From: an uncultured Alistipes sp.
Lineage (GTDB): Bacteria; Bacteroidota; Bacteroidia; Bacteroidales; Rikenellaceae
DNA: 64,000 bases
Assembly (NCBI GenBank): GCA_949283205.1
Contig: CASDSD010000027.1
Span: 29,721-93,720 of the forward strand
Direction of reading: 5' to 3'
In this document: positions 45,007 to 54,585 of the stretch, in pieces
How positions within the stretch are numbered: position 1 is the first letter of the stretch
How the letters are laid out: each line of letters starts with the position of its first letter
Notes under the pieces: generated by a model
Database searches by the model: none
Seen by the model: the letters and a program-made list of their open reading frames with translations, nothing else
Told to the model about the DNA's origin: nothing
Made by a program: the position numbers and the translations under genes

Positions 45007-45825
45007 TTATTTGCGTTTCTCGTAGAAGCGCACGTAGTCGATCTCCATCATCACGGGCAGCTGGTCGAGGTCGATCTTGCCGACCCACGAGCCTCCGAGC
45101 TGCGCCGACAGTATCACGTAGAAGGCGTGGTCCTTGAATGGGAACTGGTCCTCGCGGTCGGGTTGCAGGCGGGGATAGGAGTGCGTCGGGCGGTCGTTGA
45201 TGAGGAACTGGATGCTGTCGGCGGTGAATATCACCGAGTAGGTGTTGAAGACATCCGGGTCTATGGGCGCCGTGCCGCTGTTGGGCGGCAGCCCCTCGTC
45301 GTGGCGCTGCGTGGCGGGCGAGTGTACCGTCTGGTAGGCTATGGTGTCGAAGTTGAGGTGTTCCATGATGTCTATCTCGCCGCCGCGGGGCCAGCCTATG
45401 TCGCTGTCGGGCATGAGCCATATGGCGGGCCAGAAGCCCTGGGCGCAGTCGAAGCGCGCCCGCACGTCTATGCGGCCCGTGCGCAGCGACCGCTTGCCCT
45501 TGCTGTCGATGCCGCCCGTAAGGCAGGGGCGTTCGTCATCCATACCCTCGGGTGTGCGTATGCCGTAGAGGCGCAGGGTGCCCTCCTCGACACGGCAGAG
45601 CGAGTCGAGCGGCGACATGTGGCGCATCCAGTCGGCGTTGCCGGCGGCGCAGCGGCTCCACGAGGAGGTGTCGAGGCTCTCGCCGTCGAACTCCTCGGCC
45701 CAGACCAGCCGCCACCCCTTGTGGGCGCGGCGCGGGTTGCCGGTGTCGTTGTTCTGTTGTCCGAATGCGGCGGTGACCGTGGCCGCAAGCAGCATCGCTG
45801 CCGTCATCATGGCGATTTTTTTCAT
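45007..45825 (-). CDS. Secreted GH16 family glycoside hydrolase (first of pair)
   Basis: A 272-residue exported enzyme with signal peptide (about 1-22) and one GH16 domain. The catalytic motif EIDIME is intact (E150, D152, E155), preceded by GFWPAIWLMPDSDIGWPRGG. It shares most of its core with the downstream GH16 gene, including the C-terminal VMEIDYVRFYEKR, so the pair arose by tandem duplication. A -7 box lies 32 nt before its start. No SusCD genes flank the pair. Confidence 0.9.
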   Translation of the reverse strand: MKKIAMMTAAMLLAATVTAAFGQQNNDTGNPRRAHKGWRLVWAEEFDGESLDTSSWSRCAAGNADWMRHMSPLDSLCRVEEGTLRLYGIRTPEGMDDERPCLTGGIDSKGKRSLRTGRIDVRARFDCAQGFWPAIWLMPDSDIGWPRGGEIDIMEHLNFDTIAYQTVHSPATQRHDEGLPPNSGTAPIDPDVFNTYSVIFTADSIQFLINDRPTHSYPRLQPDREDQFPFKDHAFYVILSAQLGGSWVGKIDLDQLPVMMEIDYVRFYEKRK

Positions 45826-45857
45826 GGGAGTGATGGGTTATGTGTGTCGTGTGGAAA

Positions 45858-45865
45858 CAAAGATA
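45858..45865 (-). promoter_or_regulatory. -7 box for the GH16 pair
   Basis: CAAAGATA on plus reads TATCTTTG on minus, 33 nt before the start at 45825. Confidence 0.65.
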
Positions 45866-46041
45866 ACGCATGCCGGGCAAAAAAACAAAACATCGCGCAT
45901 GCCGCGTCGGCATCTCGGGCGGTTCTTCGCAGGGTAGGCGGTATTCATCCGAAAGTCGACGCGGCGTATTGTCGGGGGGGGTGGCTTTCCCGTTTAAGGA
46001 TTGCAAAAGGCTGGCTGCGATATTAAAAAATATAATTATAT

Positions 46042-46072
46042 TTTGGCGGAGCGGAGATTTGTTGTAAATTTG
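46042..46072 (+). promoter_or_regulatory. Promoter of the V-type ATPase operon
   Basis: TTTG (46042-46045), a 19-nt spacer and TAAATTTG (46065-46072) lie 62 nt before the ATG of the E subunit. No other box is seen within the operon. Confidence 0.8.
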
Positions 46073-46134
46073 CAAATGACTATTCGGATTATAATACAGG
46101 GTAAATCAAAACATATACAAAACATATACAAGCC

Positions 46135-46746
46135 ATGGGAAATACGAAACTTCAGGAGTTGACCGACAAACTCTATCAGGAGGGTCTGGAAAAGGGCCGC
46201 GCCGAGGCCGACAGTCTTGTATCCGAGGCCAAAAGCCAGGCGGAGAAGATCGTAGCCGACGCCCGCGTCGAGGCCGAGAAGATTATGGAACAGGCCCGAC
46301 ACAAGGCCGAGGATACCGAAAAAAACGCCATGACGGAGATCGCGCTGGCGGGACGCCAGGCGAAGGCCAAGATCAAGTCCGAGCTCGAGACCATGATCGT
46401 AGCCAAGAGCATAGGAGACGGCGTGAAGACCGCCAACCTCGATGCCGCCTTCATCAAGGAGATGCTGCTTGCCGTAGCCAAAAACTGGAACAACGGCTCG
46501 AAGGTGGAGTTGTGCGCCCTGCTGCCCGAGGCGCAGCGCAAGTCGCTCGACAAGGCTTTCGAGGCGAGCGCCAAGGCGCTCCTGGCCGAGGGAATCGAGG
46601 TGGGATACTCGCCCGAGGTGAAGAGCGGTTTCAAGGTGGGGGAGAAGAACGGCGGATACTACATCTCGTTCTCGGACGAGAGCTTCGAGGCTCTGCTGGG
46701 CAGCTACCTGCGCGAGAAGGTTTCGGATCTGTTGTTTAAGGCCTGA
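46135..46746 (+). CDS. ntpE: V-type ATPase subunit E
   Basis: Peripheral-stalk subunit of the V1 sector. It is 203 residues long, with an N-terminal coiled coil of about 100 residues (heavy Ala/Glu/Lys periodicity from residue 5, e.g. SQAEKIVADARVEAEKIMEQ) and a globular C-terminal domain that binds the catalytic head. It is the first gene of the operon, 62 nt after a complete promoter and 5 bp before the DUF2764 gene. A G-subunit partner for the stalk is not encoded nearby. Confidence 0.85.
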   Translation: MGNTKLQELTDKLYQEGLEKGRAEADSLVSEAKSQAEKIVADARVEAEKIMEQARHKAEDTEKNAMTEIALAGRQAKAKIKSELETMIVAKSIGDGVKTANLDAAFIKEMLLAVAKNWNNGSKVELCALLPEAQRKSLDKAFEASAKALLAEGIEVGYSPEVKSGFKVGEKNGGYYISFSDESFEALLGSYLREKVSDLLFKA

Positions 46747-46751
46747 CGCCC

Positions 46752-47585
46752 ATGTTCGAGAAGAATTATTACAGTCTTGTAGCCGGGCTGAAGGAGTACG
46801 CGCTCGATTCCGACACCAAGGGTTTCGATGCCGCGCAGATCGTCGGCGAGATTCTCGAGGAGCTCTCGTCGAAGGACGCGGCGGCGGTGCGCCTGCTCTA
46901 CGGTTACTACGACTGCGAGAATATCGCGGCTGCACGCGGCGGCCGCGCGGCATACAACCCTCTGGGCAACCTCTCGCAGGAGGAGGTGGCGGAGGCGTTG
47001 AAGAACCCTGCCGGGTTGCCCGCGGAGGTGGCGTGCGTGATCCGCGCCTTTGCCGATCCCGAGGGTGAGGATGCCGAAGAGGTGGATCTTACGCGCGGGT
47101 TCGAGACGGCGCTCTTCGCCGCCTATTATCGGGCGTGCGAACGTTCGTCATGCCGTTTCCTGCGCGAGTGGTCGGAGTTCGACCGCACGCTGCGCAACAT
47201 CACGGCGGCCCTTGCCGCACGCGCGGCGCAGCGTCCCGTGGAGAGCGTTACGGTGGGCGGCGGTGACGTGGCGGAGCAGCTGCAGCGCTCCTCGTCGGCC
47301 GATTTCGGCCTGCGGGGCGAACTGCCGTATATCGATGCCGTGATCGCGGCCGTCAACGACGAGACCAACATGCTCGAGAAGGAGCGCAAGATCGACATGG
47401 TGCGCTGGGATATGGCGGGCGAACTGGCCGCCTTCGACTACTTCAACATCGGCGCCGTGCTGTCTTATCTGGTGAAGATCAACATCGTGGCCCGTTGGAG
47501 CGCGCTCGACGCAAAACGCGGCCGCGAGATATTCGAGCGGCTGCTGGCCGAACTCGACGGCAAGGATTTGATAAATAAACAATAA
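46752..47585 (+). CDS. DUF2764 family V-ATPase operon protein
   Basis: A 277-residue, acidic, mainly helical soluble protein matching DUF2764. This family sits between the E and A genes in Bacteroidetes and Chlamydia V-ATPase operons. Its position is where other operons carry subunit C, and it may fill that role (linking the central shaft to the membrane part); this is inference from position and size. No catalytic motif is seen. It is spaced 5 bp from E and 11 bp from A. Confidence 0.8.
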   Translation: MFEKNYYSLVAGLKEYALDSDTKGFDAAQIVGEILEELSSKDAAAVRLLYGYYDCENIAAARGGRAAYNPLGNLSQEEVAEALKNPAGLPAEVACVIRAFADPEGEDAEEVDLTRGFETALFAAYYRACERSSCRFLREWSEFDRTLRNITAALAARAAQRPVESVTVGGGDVAEQLQRSSSADFGLRGELPYIDAVIAAVNDETNMLEKERKIDMVRWDMAGELAAFDYFNIGAVLSYLVKINIVARWSALDAKRGREIFERLLAELDGKDLINKQ

Positions 47586-47596
47586 AAGAGATATAG

Positions 47597-49354
47597 ATGA
47601 AAACATTGGGACATGTAAACGGGATCATCTCCAACATCGTGATCGTCAAGGCCGACGGCGCGGTGGGGCAGAACGAGATATGCTACGTCTACTGCGGCGA
47701 GACCCGTATGATGGCCGAGGTCATCAAGGTCATAGGCGACGACGCCTATGTACAGGTATACGACAGCACCCGAGGTCTGAAGATCGGCGACAAGGTTGAG
47801 TTCATGGGCCACATGCTCGAGGCCACCCTCGCTCCGGGAATGCTGTCGCGCAACTACGACGGTCTGCAGAACGATCTGGAGAAGATGGACGGACTCTTCA
47901 TCTCGCGCGGCTCGATCACCGACCCGGTCGATTTCGAGCGCAAGTGGGAGTTCTCACCCATAGCGAAGGCCGGAGACAAGGTGTCGGCCGGGTCGTGGCT
48001 GGGCCGTGTCAAGGAGCAGTGGATCGACCACAAGATCATGGTGCCCTTCATCATGCAGGGCAACTATACGGTCAAGAGCGTCGCCGCGGCGGGCGAGTAC
48101 AAGGTCACCGACACGGTGGCCGTGGTTACGGATGCCGACGGCAACGACTACAACATAACCATGGTGCAGAAGTGGCCCGTGAAGCAGGCCATACGCTGCT
48201 ATGCCGAGAAGCCGCGTCCGTCGCGCGTCATGGAGACGGGCGTGCGCGCCATCGACACCTTCAACCCCATGGCCGAGGGCGGTACGGGCTTCATCCCCGG
48301 GCCCTTCGGTGCCGGCAAGACGGTGCTGCAGCACGCCATATCGAAGCAGGCCGATGCCGACGTCATCATCATGGTGGCGTGCGGCGAGCGTGCCAACGAG
48401 GTGGTGGAGATCTTCGCCGAGTTCCCGGAGCTGGTAGACCCCCGCACGGGACACAAGCTCATGGAGCGTACGATCATCATATGCAACACGTCGAACATGC
48501 CCGTTGCGGCGCGTGAGGCGTCGGTGTATACGGGTATGACCATCGGCGAGTACTACCGTTCGATGGGATTGAAGGTGCTGGTTATGGCCGACTCGACCTC
48601 ACGCTGGGCGCAGGCGCTGCGCGAGATCTCGAACCGTCTGGAGGAGCTGCCCGGACAGGACGCCTTCCCGATGGACCTCTCGGCCATCATCTCGAACTTC
48701 TACGCCCGCGCCGGTCTGGTGAAGCTCAACAACGGCGAGACGGGTTCGGTGACCTTCCTCGGTACGGTGTCGCCCGCGGGCGGTAACCTCAAGGAGCCCG
48801 TGACCGAGTCGACGAAGAAGGCGGCACGCTGCTTCTACGCTCTGTCGCAGGGCCGTGCCGACTCGAAGCGATACCCCGCCATCGACCCGCTGGAGTCGTA
48901 CTCGAAGTATCTGGAGTATCCCGAGGTGCGCGAGTATCTCGACGGCCACATAGGCAAGAGCTGGGTCGACATGGTGTACGAGGGCAAGACCATCGTGCAG
49001 CGAGGCAAGGAGGCGAACGACCAGATCAACATCCTCGGTGACGACGGCGTGCCCGTATCGTACCACGAGCGTTTCTGGAAGAGCGAGCTGCTGGACTACG
49101 TGATCCTGCAGCAGGACGCCTTCGACGAGATCGACGCCAACTGCCCGATCGAGCGCCAGAAGATGATGTACGAGATGGTTCTCGACATCTGCCGCAAGGA
49201 TTTCGATTTCCAGGATTTCGAGGCTTGCTCGCAATACTTCAAGGGCCTGATCAACCTCTTCCGCCAGATGAACTATTCGGAGTGGCAGAGCGAAAAGTTC
49301 CTCGACTACAAGCGTCAGGTCGAGGAGTACGTTAACGGAAAACTCTCAAAATAA
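47597..49354 (+). CDS. ntpA: V-type ATPase catalytic subunit A
   Basis: Catalytic nucleotide-binding subunit of the V1 head. It has 585 residues. The Walker A motif is GPFGAGKTVLQHA (about 235-247, with the GxxGxGKT pattern). The A-specific non-homologous insertion (about 110-190) precedes it, and the catalytic-glutamate segment GERANEVVEIFAEFPEL and MADSTSRWAQALREIS follow. All catalytic elements look intact. Subunit B follows after 8 bp. Confidence 0.98.
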   Translation: MKTLGHVNGIISNIVIVKADGAVGQNEICYVYCGETRMMAEVIKVIGDDAYVQVYDSTRGLKIGDKVEFMGHMLEATLAPGMLSRNYDGLQNDLEKMDGLFISRGSITDPVDFERKWEFSPIAKAGDKVSAGSWLGRVKEQWIDHKIMVPFIMQGNYTVKSVAAAGEYKVTDTVAVVTDADGNDYNITMVQKWPVKQAIRCYAEKPRPSRVMETGVRAIDTFNPMAEGGTGFIPGPFGAGKTVLQHAISKQADADVIIMVACGERANEVVEIFAEFPELVDPRTGHKLMERTIIICNTSNMPVAAREASVYTGMTIGEYYRSMGLKVLVMADSTSRWAQALREISNRLEELPGQDAFPMDLSAIISNFYARAGLVKLNNGETGSVTFLGTVSPAGGNLKEPVTESTKKAARCFYALSQGRADSKRYPAIDPLESYSKYLEYPEVREYLDGHIGKSWVDMVYEGKTIVQRGKEANDQINILGDDGVPVSYHERFWKSELLDYVILQQDAFDEIDANCPIERQKMMYEMVLDICRKDFDFQDFEACSQYFKGLINLFRQMNYSEWQSEKFLDYKRQVEEYVNGKLSK

Positions 49355-49362
49355 GGGCAGCT

Positions 49363-50682
49363 ATGACAACACGAGCATTTCAGAAAGTATATACCAAGAT
49401 AGACAATATCACCAAGGCCACCATCACGCTGCACGCCACGGGCGTGGGCAATGACGAGCTGGCCACCGTCGGCGGCAAGCTGGCGCAGGTGGTGAAGATC
49501 ATGGGTGACAACGTCACGCTGCAGGTCTTCGCCGGTACGGAGGGTCTGGCCACCGATTCGGAGGTGGTATTCCACGGCAGCTCGCCCAAGCTGCGCGTTT
49601 CGGACGCGCTGGCGGGACGTTTCTTCATCGCCTACGGCGAGCCCCTGGAGGGGGGCGAGCCCATCGAGGGCGAGGAGCGCGAGATCGGCGGCCCCACGGT
49701 GAACCCCTTCAAGCGCAAGCAGCCCTCGGAGCTGATCGCTACGGGTATCGCCGGTATCGACCTCAACAATACCATCGTGTCGGGCCAGAAGATTCCCTTC
49801 TTCGCCGACCCCGACCAGCCCTATAACGCCGTCATGGCCAACGTGGCGCTGCGTGCCAAGGCCGACAAGATCATTCTGGGCGGCATGGGCCTCACGAACG
49901 ACGACTTCCTCTACTTCAAGCAGGTGTTCGAGAACGCCGGCGCGCTGGACCGTATCGTGTCGTTTGTCAACACGACGGACAACCCGCCCGTGGAGCGACT
50001 GCTCGTGCCCGACATGGCGCTGACGGCGGCCGAGTACTTCGCCGTGGACAAGGGCGAGAAGGTTCTGGTGCTGCTCACCGACATGACGCTCTACGCCGAT
50101 GCGCTGGCCATCGTGTCGAACCGTATGGACCAGATCCCGTCGAAGGACTCGATGCCGGGATCGCTCTATTCGGACCTCGCGAAGATATACGAGAAGGCGG
50201 TGCAGCTGCCCAACGGCGGTTCGATCACCATCATCGCCGTGACGACCCTTTCGGGCGGCGACATCACACACGCCGTGCCCGACAACACGGGTTACATCAC
50301 CGAGGGACAGCTCTTCCTGCGCAACGACTCGGATACGGGAAAGGTTATCGTCGACCCGTTCCGTTCGCTGTCGCGACTCAAGCAGCTCGTCATAGGCAAG
50401 AAGACGCGCGAGGACCACTCGCAGGTGATGAATGCCTGCGTGCGTCTGTATGCGGATGCGGCCAATGCCAAGACCAAGCTCGAGAACGGTTTCGACCTGT
50501 CGGACTACGACGAGCGCGCGCTGAAGTTCGCGCACGACTATTCGGAGAAGCTGCTGTCGATCGACGTCAACATGGAGATCGAGAGCATGCTCGATACGGC
50601 CTGGCGCCTCTTTGCCGAGTACTTCTCGAAGGAGGAGGTGGCCATCAAGGCCGACCTTATCGCAAAGTACTGGAAAGCGTAA
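49363..50682 (+). CDS. ntpB: V-type ATPase subunit B
   Basis: Non-catalytic nucleotide-binding partner of A in the V1 hexamer. It has 439 residues. It aligns in organisation with other bacterial B subunits: ATGIAGIDLNNTIVSGQKIPFFADPDQPYN (about 127-156, where the P-loop is degenerate as expected), VLLTDMTLYADALAIVSNRMDQIP and MPGSLYSDLAKIYEKAVQ. The lack of a Walker A lysine motif is normal for B. Subunit D follows after 6 bp. Confidence 0.97.
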   Translation: MTTRAFQKVYTKIDNITKATITLHATGVGNDELATVGGKLAQVVKIMGDNVTLQVFAGTEGLATDSEVVFHGSSPKLRVSDALAGRFFIAYGEPLEGGEPIEGEEREIGGPTVNPFKRKQPSELIATGIAGIDLNNTIVSGQKIPFFADPDQPYNAVMANVALRAKADKIILGGMGLTNDDFLYFKQVFENAGALDRIVSFVNTTDNPPVERLLVPDMALTAAEYFAVDKGEKVLVLLTDMTLYADALAIVSNRMDQIPSKDSMPGSLYSDLAKIYEKAVQLPNGGSITIIAVTTLSGGDITHAVPDNTGYITEGQLFLRNDSDTGKVIVDPFRSLSRLKQLVIGKKTREDHSQVMNACVRLYADAANAKTKLENGFDLSDYDERALKFAHDYSEKLLSIDVNMEIESMLDTAWRLFAEYFSKEEVAIKADLIAKYWKA

Positions 50683-50688
50683 CGATTT

Positions 50689-51297
50689 ATGGCAATCAAA
50701 TTTCAATATAACAAGACTTCGCTGGGCGAGCTGAACAAACAGCTCAAGATGCGGCAGACGGCGCTCCCTACCATCAAGAGCAAGGAGTCGGCGCTGCGCT
50801 CCGAGGTGAAGAAGGCGCGCGATACGGCACGGGACTTCCGGCGTCGTCTCGATGCGCTGACGGCGGAGTACGACTACATGTCGGCGCTGTGGGGCGAATT
50901 TGATTGTAGTCTGCTGCGTGTGGCCGACGTCAGGCTGGCGACGCAGAAGATCGCCGGCGTGCGCACTCCCGCTTTGGAGGATGTTGTCTTCGAGGAGAAG
51001 GCCTATGATCTCTTCTCGTCACCGGCGTGGTATGCCGACGGTGTCGACCTGCTGAAGCGGGCGGCGCGGCTGGGCATAGAGTGCGAGGTCTACAACCGCA
51101 AGATGGAGCTTCTGGACTACTCGCGCCGCAAGACCACGCAGAAGGTGAACCTCTACGAAAAGGTGCAGATCCCCGGTTACGAGGATGCCATACGTAAGAT
51201 CAAGCGATTCATGGAGGACGAGGAGAACCTCTCGAAATCGGCTCAGAAAATTGTGAAAAACCGTCAACAACAGGCTGCGGAGGGGTCTATGCTATGA
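50689..51297 (+). CDS. ntpD: V-type ATPase subunit D
   Basis: Central rotor-shaft subunit: 202 residues, dominated by two long helices (about 10-75 and 135-195) that would form the antiparallel coiled coil inserted into the A3B3 head. The N-terminus KTSLGELNKQLKMRQTALPTIKSK is typical of the family. Its stop overlaps the start of subunit I by 4 bp (ATGA), implying translational coupling. The F subunit that normally binds D is not visible. Confidence 0.9.
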   Translation: MAIKFQYNKTSLGELNKQLKMRQTALPTIKSKESALRSEVKKARDTARDFRRRLDALTAEYDYMSALWGEFDCSLLRVADVRLATQKIAGVRTPALEDVVFEEKAYDLFSSPAWYADGVDLLKRAARLGIECEVYNRKMELLDYSRRKTTQKVNLYEKVQIPGYEDAIRKIKRFMEDEENLSKSAQKIVKNRQQQAAEGSML

Positions 51298-53150
51298 TAG
51301 TTAAGATGTCGCGATACGACTTTGTGCTGTTTGCCGCACAGAGCGACGACTTTTTGGCCCGTCTGCGCGAGACGGGGCTCGTGGACATTACGGCCACGGG
51401 CTGGGAGCCGACGGAACCGGACCGTCAGCTGCTTACCGACATCGAGGGCTACCGCAAGGCGGTGGCGTGGCTCGAGACCTTTGCCCGTACGGACTCCATG
51501 CGCAAGGATGCGGCGCCCTATGCCGACGGCGGCGAGGCCTATGCCGCCTATACGGAGGCGCAGCAGCGCAAGGCGTCGCTTGCGAGCGATGCGGCGCGCC
51601 TGACGAAGATGGCCGACGAGATCGAGCCGTGGGGCGAATTCTCGGCCGAGAACGGGGCCAATCTGTCGCGTGCGGGTGTCGTGCTGCGGTATTTCACGGC
51701 GCAGCCCTCTGTTTTCGACGCTTCGGAGGCGGAGTGGGGAGAGCGTTATACCGTTGCGGAGATCAACCGCACGGCCTCGACAGTATATTTCGTCGTGGCG
51801 GCGGCGCCCGACGAAGAGGTCTCGATAGATGCGCAGGAGATAAAGGCTCCGGCGATGGACTACCGCGCGGCGCGTGCCGAGGCGGCCAGGGCGCAGGCCT
51901 CGATCGCGGAGCTGGACAGCATCTTTTCGCGCTGTGCCGCGAGCCTGGATGCCATTCGCGCCAGGCTGCATGAGCTTACGGTGCGGATGCAGAACGTAAA
52001 GATACGGGGAACGGCCACGGAGGCTGCGGACGGTTCGCTCATCGTCATGGAGGGGTGGGCCGAGAAGGAGACCTCGCAGAAGCTGGACGCACTGCTTGAG
52101 GAGTACCCCAACGTGGTATATATCAAGGAGGACCCCACGCCCGAGGACGATACCCCCGTGAAGCTGAAGAACAACCGCTTCGCGCGCGTGTTCGAGCTTA
52201 TCGGGTCGCTCTATGCGCTGCCCAAGTACGGGACGCTGGACCTGACGCCCTTCTTCGCACCGTTCTACATGCTCTTCTTCGCCATCTGCCTCAACGATGC
52301 GGGCTACGGACTGATCCTGCTGCTGGCGGGACTGCTGCTGCTCAAAAAGGGCGGCGCGAGCCTCCACCGTGCGGCATGGCTGACGATAATCTGCGGCGGC
52401 GCCACGGTGCTGTTCGGATTCTACTCCAACTCGTTCTTCGGCCTCTCGATCTCGAAGGTGCCGCTGTTCGAGGGCTTCCACTTCCTCAACTTCCAGCAGG
52501 ACTTCTTCTCCATAGCGCTGGCGCTGGGTGTGGTGCAGATAATGCTGGGACTGTTGATAAACATCTGCATGACGACGCACATCTTCGGCCTGCGGCATGC
52601 GCTGGGTACGCTCGGGTGGTTCCTGCTGATCCTGTCGTTCTGTCTGGCGGCGGGCCTCTCGACCCTCAACGAGGCGTGGGTGATCCCGGGCTTCACGATT
52701 GGTTCGCCGGCATTCCTTGCCGTGGCGGGCATAGGCGTGGTGCTGATGCTGTTCTTCAACTCGCCGGGCAAGAACATATTCGTCAACTTCGGCTCGGGCC
52801 TGTGGAACACCTACAACAACGTCACGGGGTTGCTGAGCGACGTGCTGAGTTACATACGTCTCTTTGCCATAGGACTCTCGGGCGGCGTGCTGGCGTTGGT
52901 GTTCAACTCTCTGGCGCTGGGTATCACGGGGCTCGACGGCGACCTGTCGGCTTCGCCCTGGTGGGCCGTGGCATTGCAGGTGCTGGGCGCCTCGATCATA
53001 CTGCTGATCGGGCACGGCATCAACCTCTTCATGTCGACCATATCGTCGCTGGTGCACCCCATGCGACTCACTTTCGTGGAGTTCTACAAGAACGCCGGCT
53101 TCGAGATGGCCACGCGCGCGTTCGAACCGCTGCGGAACGAGGACAAGTAA
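51294..53150 (+). CDS. ntpI: V-type ATPase subunit I (a-type membrane stator)
   Basis: The 618-residue stator subunit of Vo. The N-terminal 330 residues are cytoplasmic, with a long helical hairpin (about 80-240). The C-terminal half has about seven membrane segments beginning near LTPFFAPFYMLFFAIC (residue 315). The functionally important arginine region is in NNVTGLLSDVLSYIRLFAIGLSGGVL (about 506-531); the R in SYIRLFAIGL is the ion-channel arginine of the family. Its start overlaps D, and subunit K follows after 35 bp. Confidence 0.93.
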   Translation: MIVKMSRYDFVLFAAQSDDFLARLRETGLVDITATGWEPTEPDRQLLTDIEGYRKAVAWLETFARTDSMRKDAAPYADGGEAYAAYTEAQQRKASLASDAARLTKMADEIEPWGEFSAENGANLSRAGVVLRYFTAQPSVFDASEAEWGERYTVAEINRTASTVYFVVAAAPDEEVSIDAQEIKAPAMDYRAARAEAARAQASIAELDSIFSRCAASLDAIRARLHELTVRMQNVKIRGTATEAADGSLIVMEGWAEKETSQKLDALLEEYPNVVYIKEDPTPEDDTPVKLKNNRFARVFELIGSLYALPKYGTLDLTPFFAPFYMLFFAICLNDAGYGLILLLAGLLLLKKGGASLHRAAWLTIICGGATVLFGFYSNSFFGLSISKVPLFEGFHFLNFQQDFFSIALALGVVQIMLGLLINICMTTHIFGLRHALGTLGWFLLILSFCLAAGLSTLNEAWVIPGFTIGSPAFLAVAGIGVVLMLFFNSPGKNIFVNFGSGLWNTYNNVTGLLSDVLSYIRLFAIGLSGGVLALVFNSLALGITGLDGDLSASPWWAVALQVLGASIILLIGHGINLFMSTISSLVHPMRLTFVEFYKNAGFEMATRAFEPLRNEDK

Positions 53151-53170
53151 ACAAACGTAAAATTCAATAA

Positions 53171-53653
<483 letters not shown>

Positions 53654-53677
53654 ACGGGCGGTGCGGCGATCGCATGG

Positions 53678-53701
53678 CGGCCCTTCCTTCGGGAGGGGCC
53701 G
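53678..53701 (+). terminator. Hairpin after the V-ATPase operon
   Basis: A 10-bp stem CGGCCCTTCC with GGAGGGGCCG closed by a C(TTCG)G tetraloop, an unusually stable loop. The downstream T content is modest (GTCGTCGTTT). Confidence 0.6.
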
Positions 53702-53741
53702 TCGTCGTTTGCGGACGGTGGCGCGGTTTGTGTTTTTTTTG

Positions 53742-53749
53742 TATCTTTG
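53742..53749 (+). promoter_or_regulatory. -7 box for the glutaminyl cyclotransferase gene
   Basis: TATCTTTG matches TAnnTTTG. Transcription would start near 53756, which rules out the longer frame starting at 53747. Confidence 0.6.
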
Positions 53750-53791
53750 CCAAAAAGATGGATGGCTCTTTTGCCTAAAAGCAGGATGACG

Positions 53792-54583
53792 ATGAAGATA
53801 TTGATGGCGGCTCTGGCCCTGTGTGCCGGCATAGCCTCGTGCGGCTCGCGCCCGACCGGCCGGAATGTGACGGTGGTGAAACCCGTGGAGCCCGTAATGT
53901 ACGGATATAATGTCAAGGCCGTATATCCCCATCTGCGGTCGAGTTATACGCAGGGGCTGCAGTATGTGGACGGCGTGCTGTGGGAGGGCACGGGCGAGTG
54001 GGGCGAGTCGGTGCTGCAGAAGGTAGACCTCGAGAGCGGCAAGGCCGATGTGCTGGTGCGGCTGCCGCGCCGCGAGTTCGGCGAGGGGATCACGGTGCTG
54101 GGCGACAGGGTCTACCAGCTGACATGGACGAACAATACGGTACACATATACGACCTCGAGGGTCGGCTCATCGAGGATGTCCACTACCCGGGTGAGGGCT
54201 GGGGCCTTACCACCGACGGCGAGAAACTCTACATGTCGAACGGCACGGCGCAGATCTACCGCATCAACCCCGACGGTTTCCGCCGCGAGGGGAGCGTGAC
54301 GGTGACGCTGCGCGGCGAACCGGTCAACTACCTCAACGAGCTGGAGTGGATCGACGGCAGGATATGGGCCAACGTATATACTACGGACTACGTGATGATC
54401 ATCAACCCCGAGACGGGAGTCGTGGAGGGTGTTGTCGATTTCTCGGGGCTGCTGGGTGCGGAGGATATCTTCGACGATACGGATGTCTTAAACGGCATAG
54501 CATACGACGCCGCGACGGGACGCATCTTTGTCACGGGCAAGCGGTGGAACAAACTTTTCGAGGTCGAGACAGTAAAACGTTGA
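53792..54583 (+). CDS. Glutaminyl-peptide cyclotransferase lipoprotein
   Basis: Converts N-terminal Gln of peptides or proteins to pyroglutamate. The 263-residue lipoprotein has lipobox IASC (Cys about 16) and then a five-bladed beta-propeller of the plant/bacterial glutamine cyclotransferase family: SYTQGLQYVDGVLWEGTGEWGES, LPRREFGEGITVLGDRVYQLTW, GWGLTTDGEKLYMSNG and NELEWIDGRIWANVY. An ATG two codons upstream (53786) is equally possible. A homocysteine methyltransferase gene starts 2 bp after the stop. Confidence 0.9.
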   Translation: MKILMAALALCAGIASCGSRPTGRNVTVVKPVEPVMYGYNVKAVYPHLRSSYTQGLQYVDGVLWEGTGEWGESVLQKVDLESGKADVLVRLPRREFGEGITVLGDRVYQLTWTNNTVHIYDLEGRLIEDVHYPGEGWGLTTDGEKLYMSNGTAQIYRINPDGFRREGSVTVTLRGEPVNYLNELEWIDGRIWANVYTTDYVMIINPETGVVEGVVDFSGLLGAEDIFDDTDVLNGIAYDAATGRIFVTGKRWNKLFEVETVKR

Positions 54584-54585
54584 CG

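Noticed and set aside
44004-45865. A polysaccharide utilisation locus around the GH16 genes.
   Set aside because: No SusC/SusD-like, sulfatase or hybrid two-component gene is present on either side within the window.
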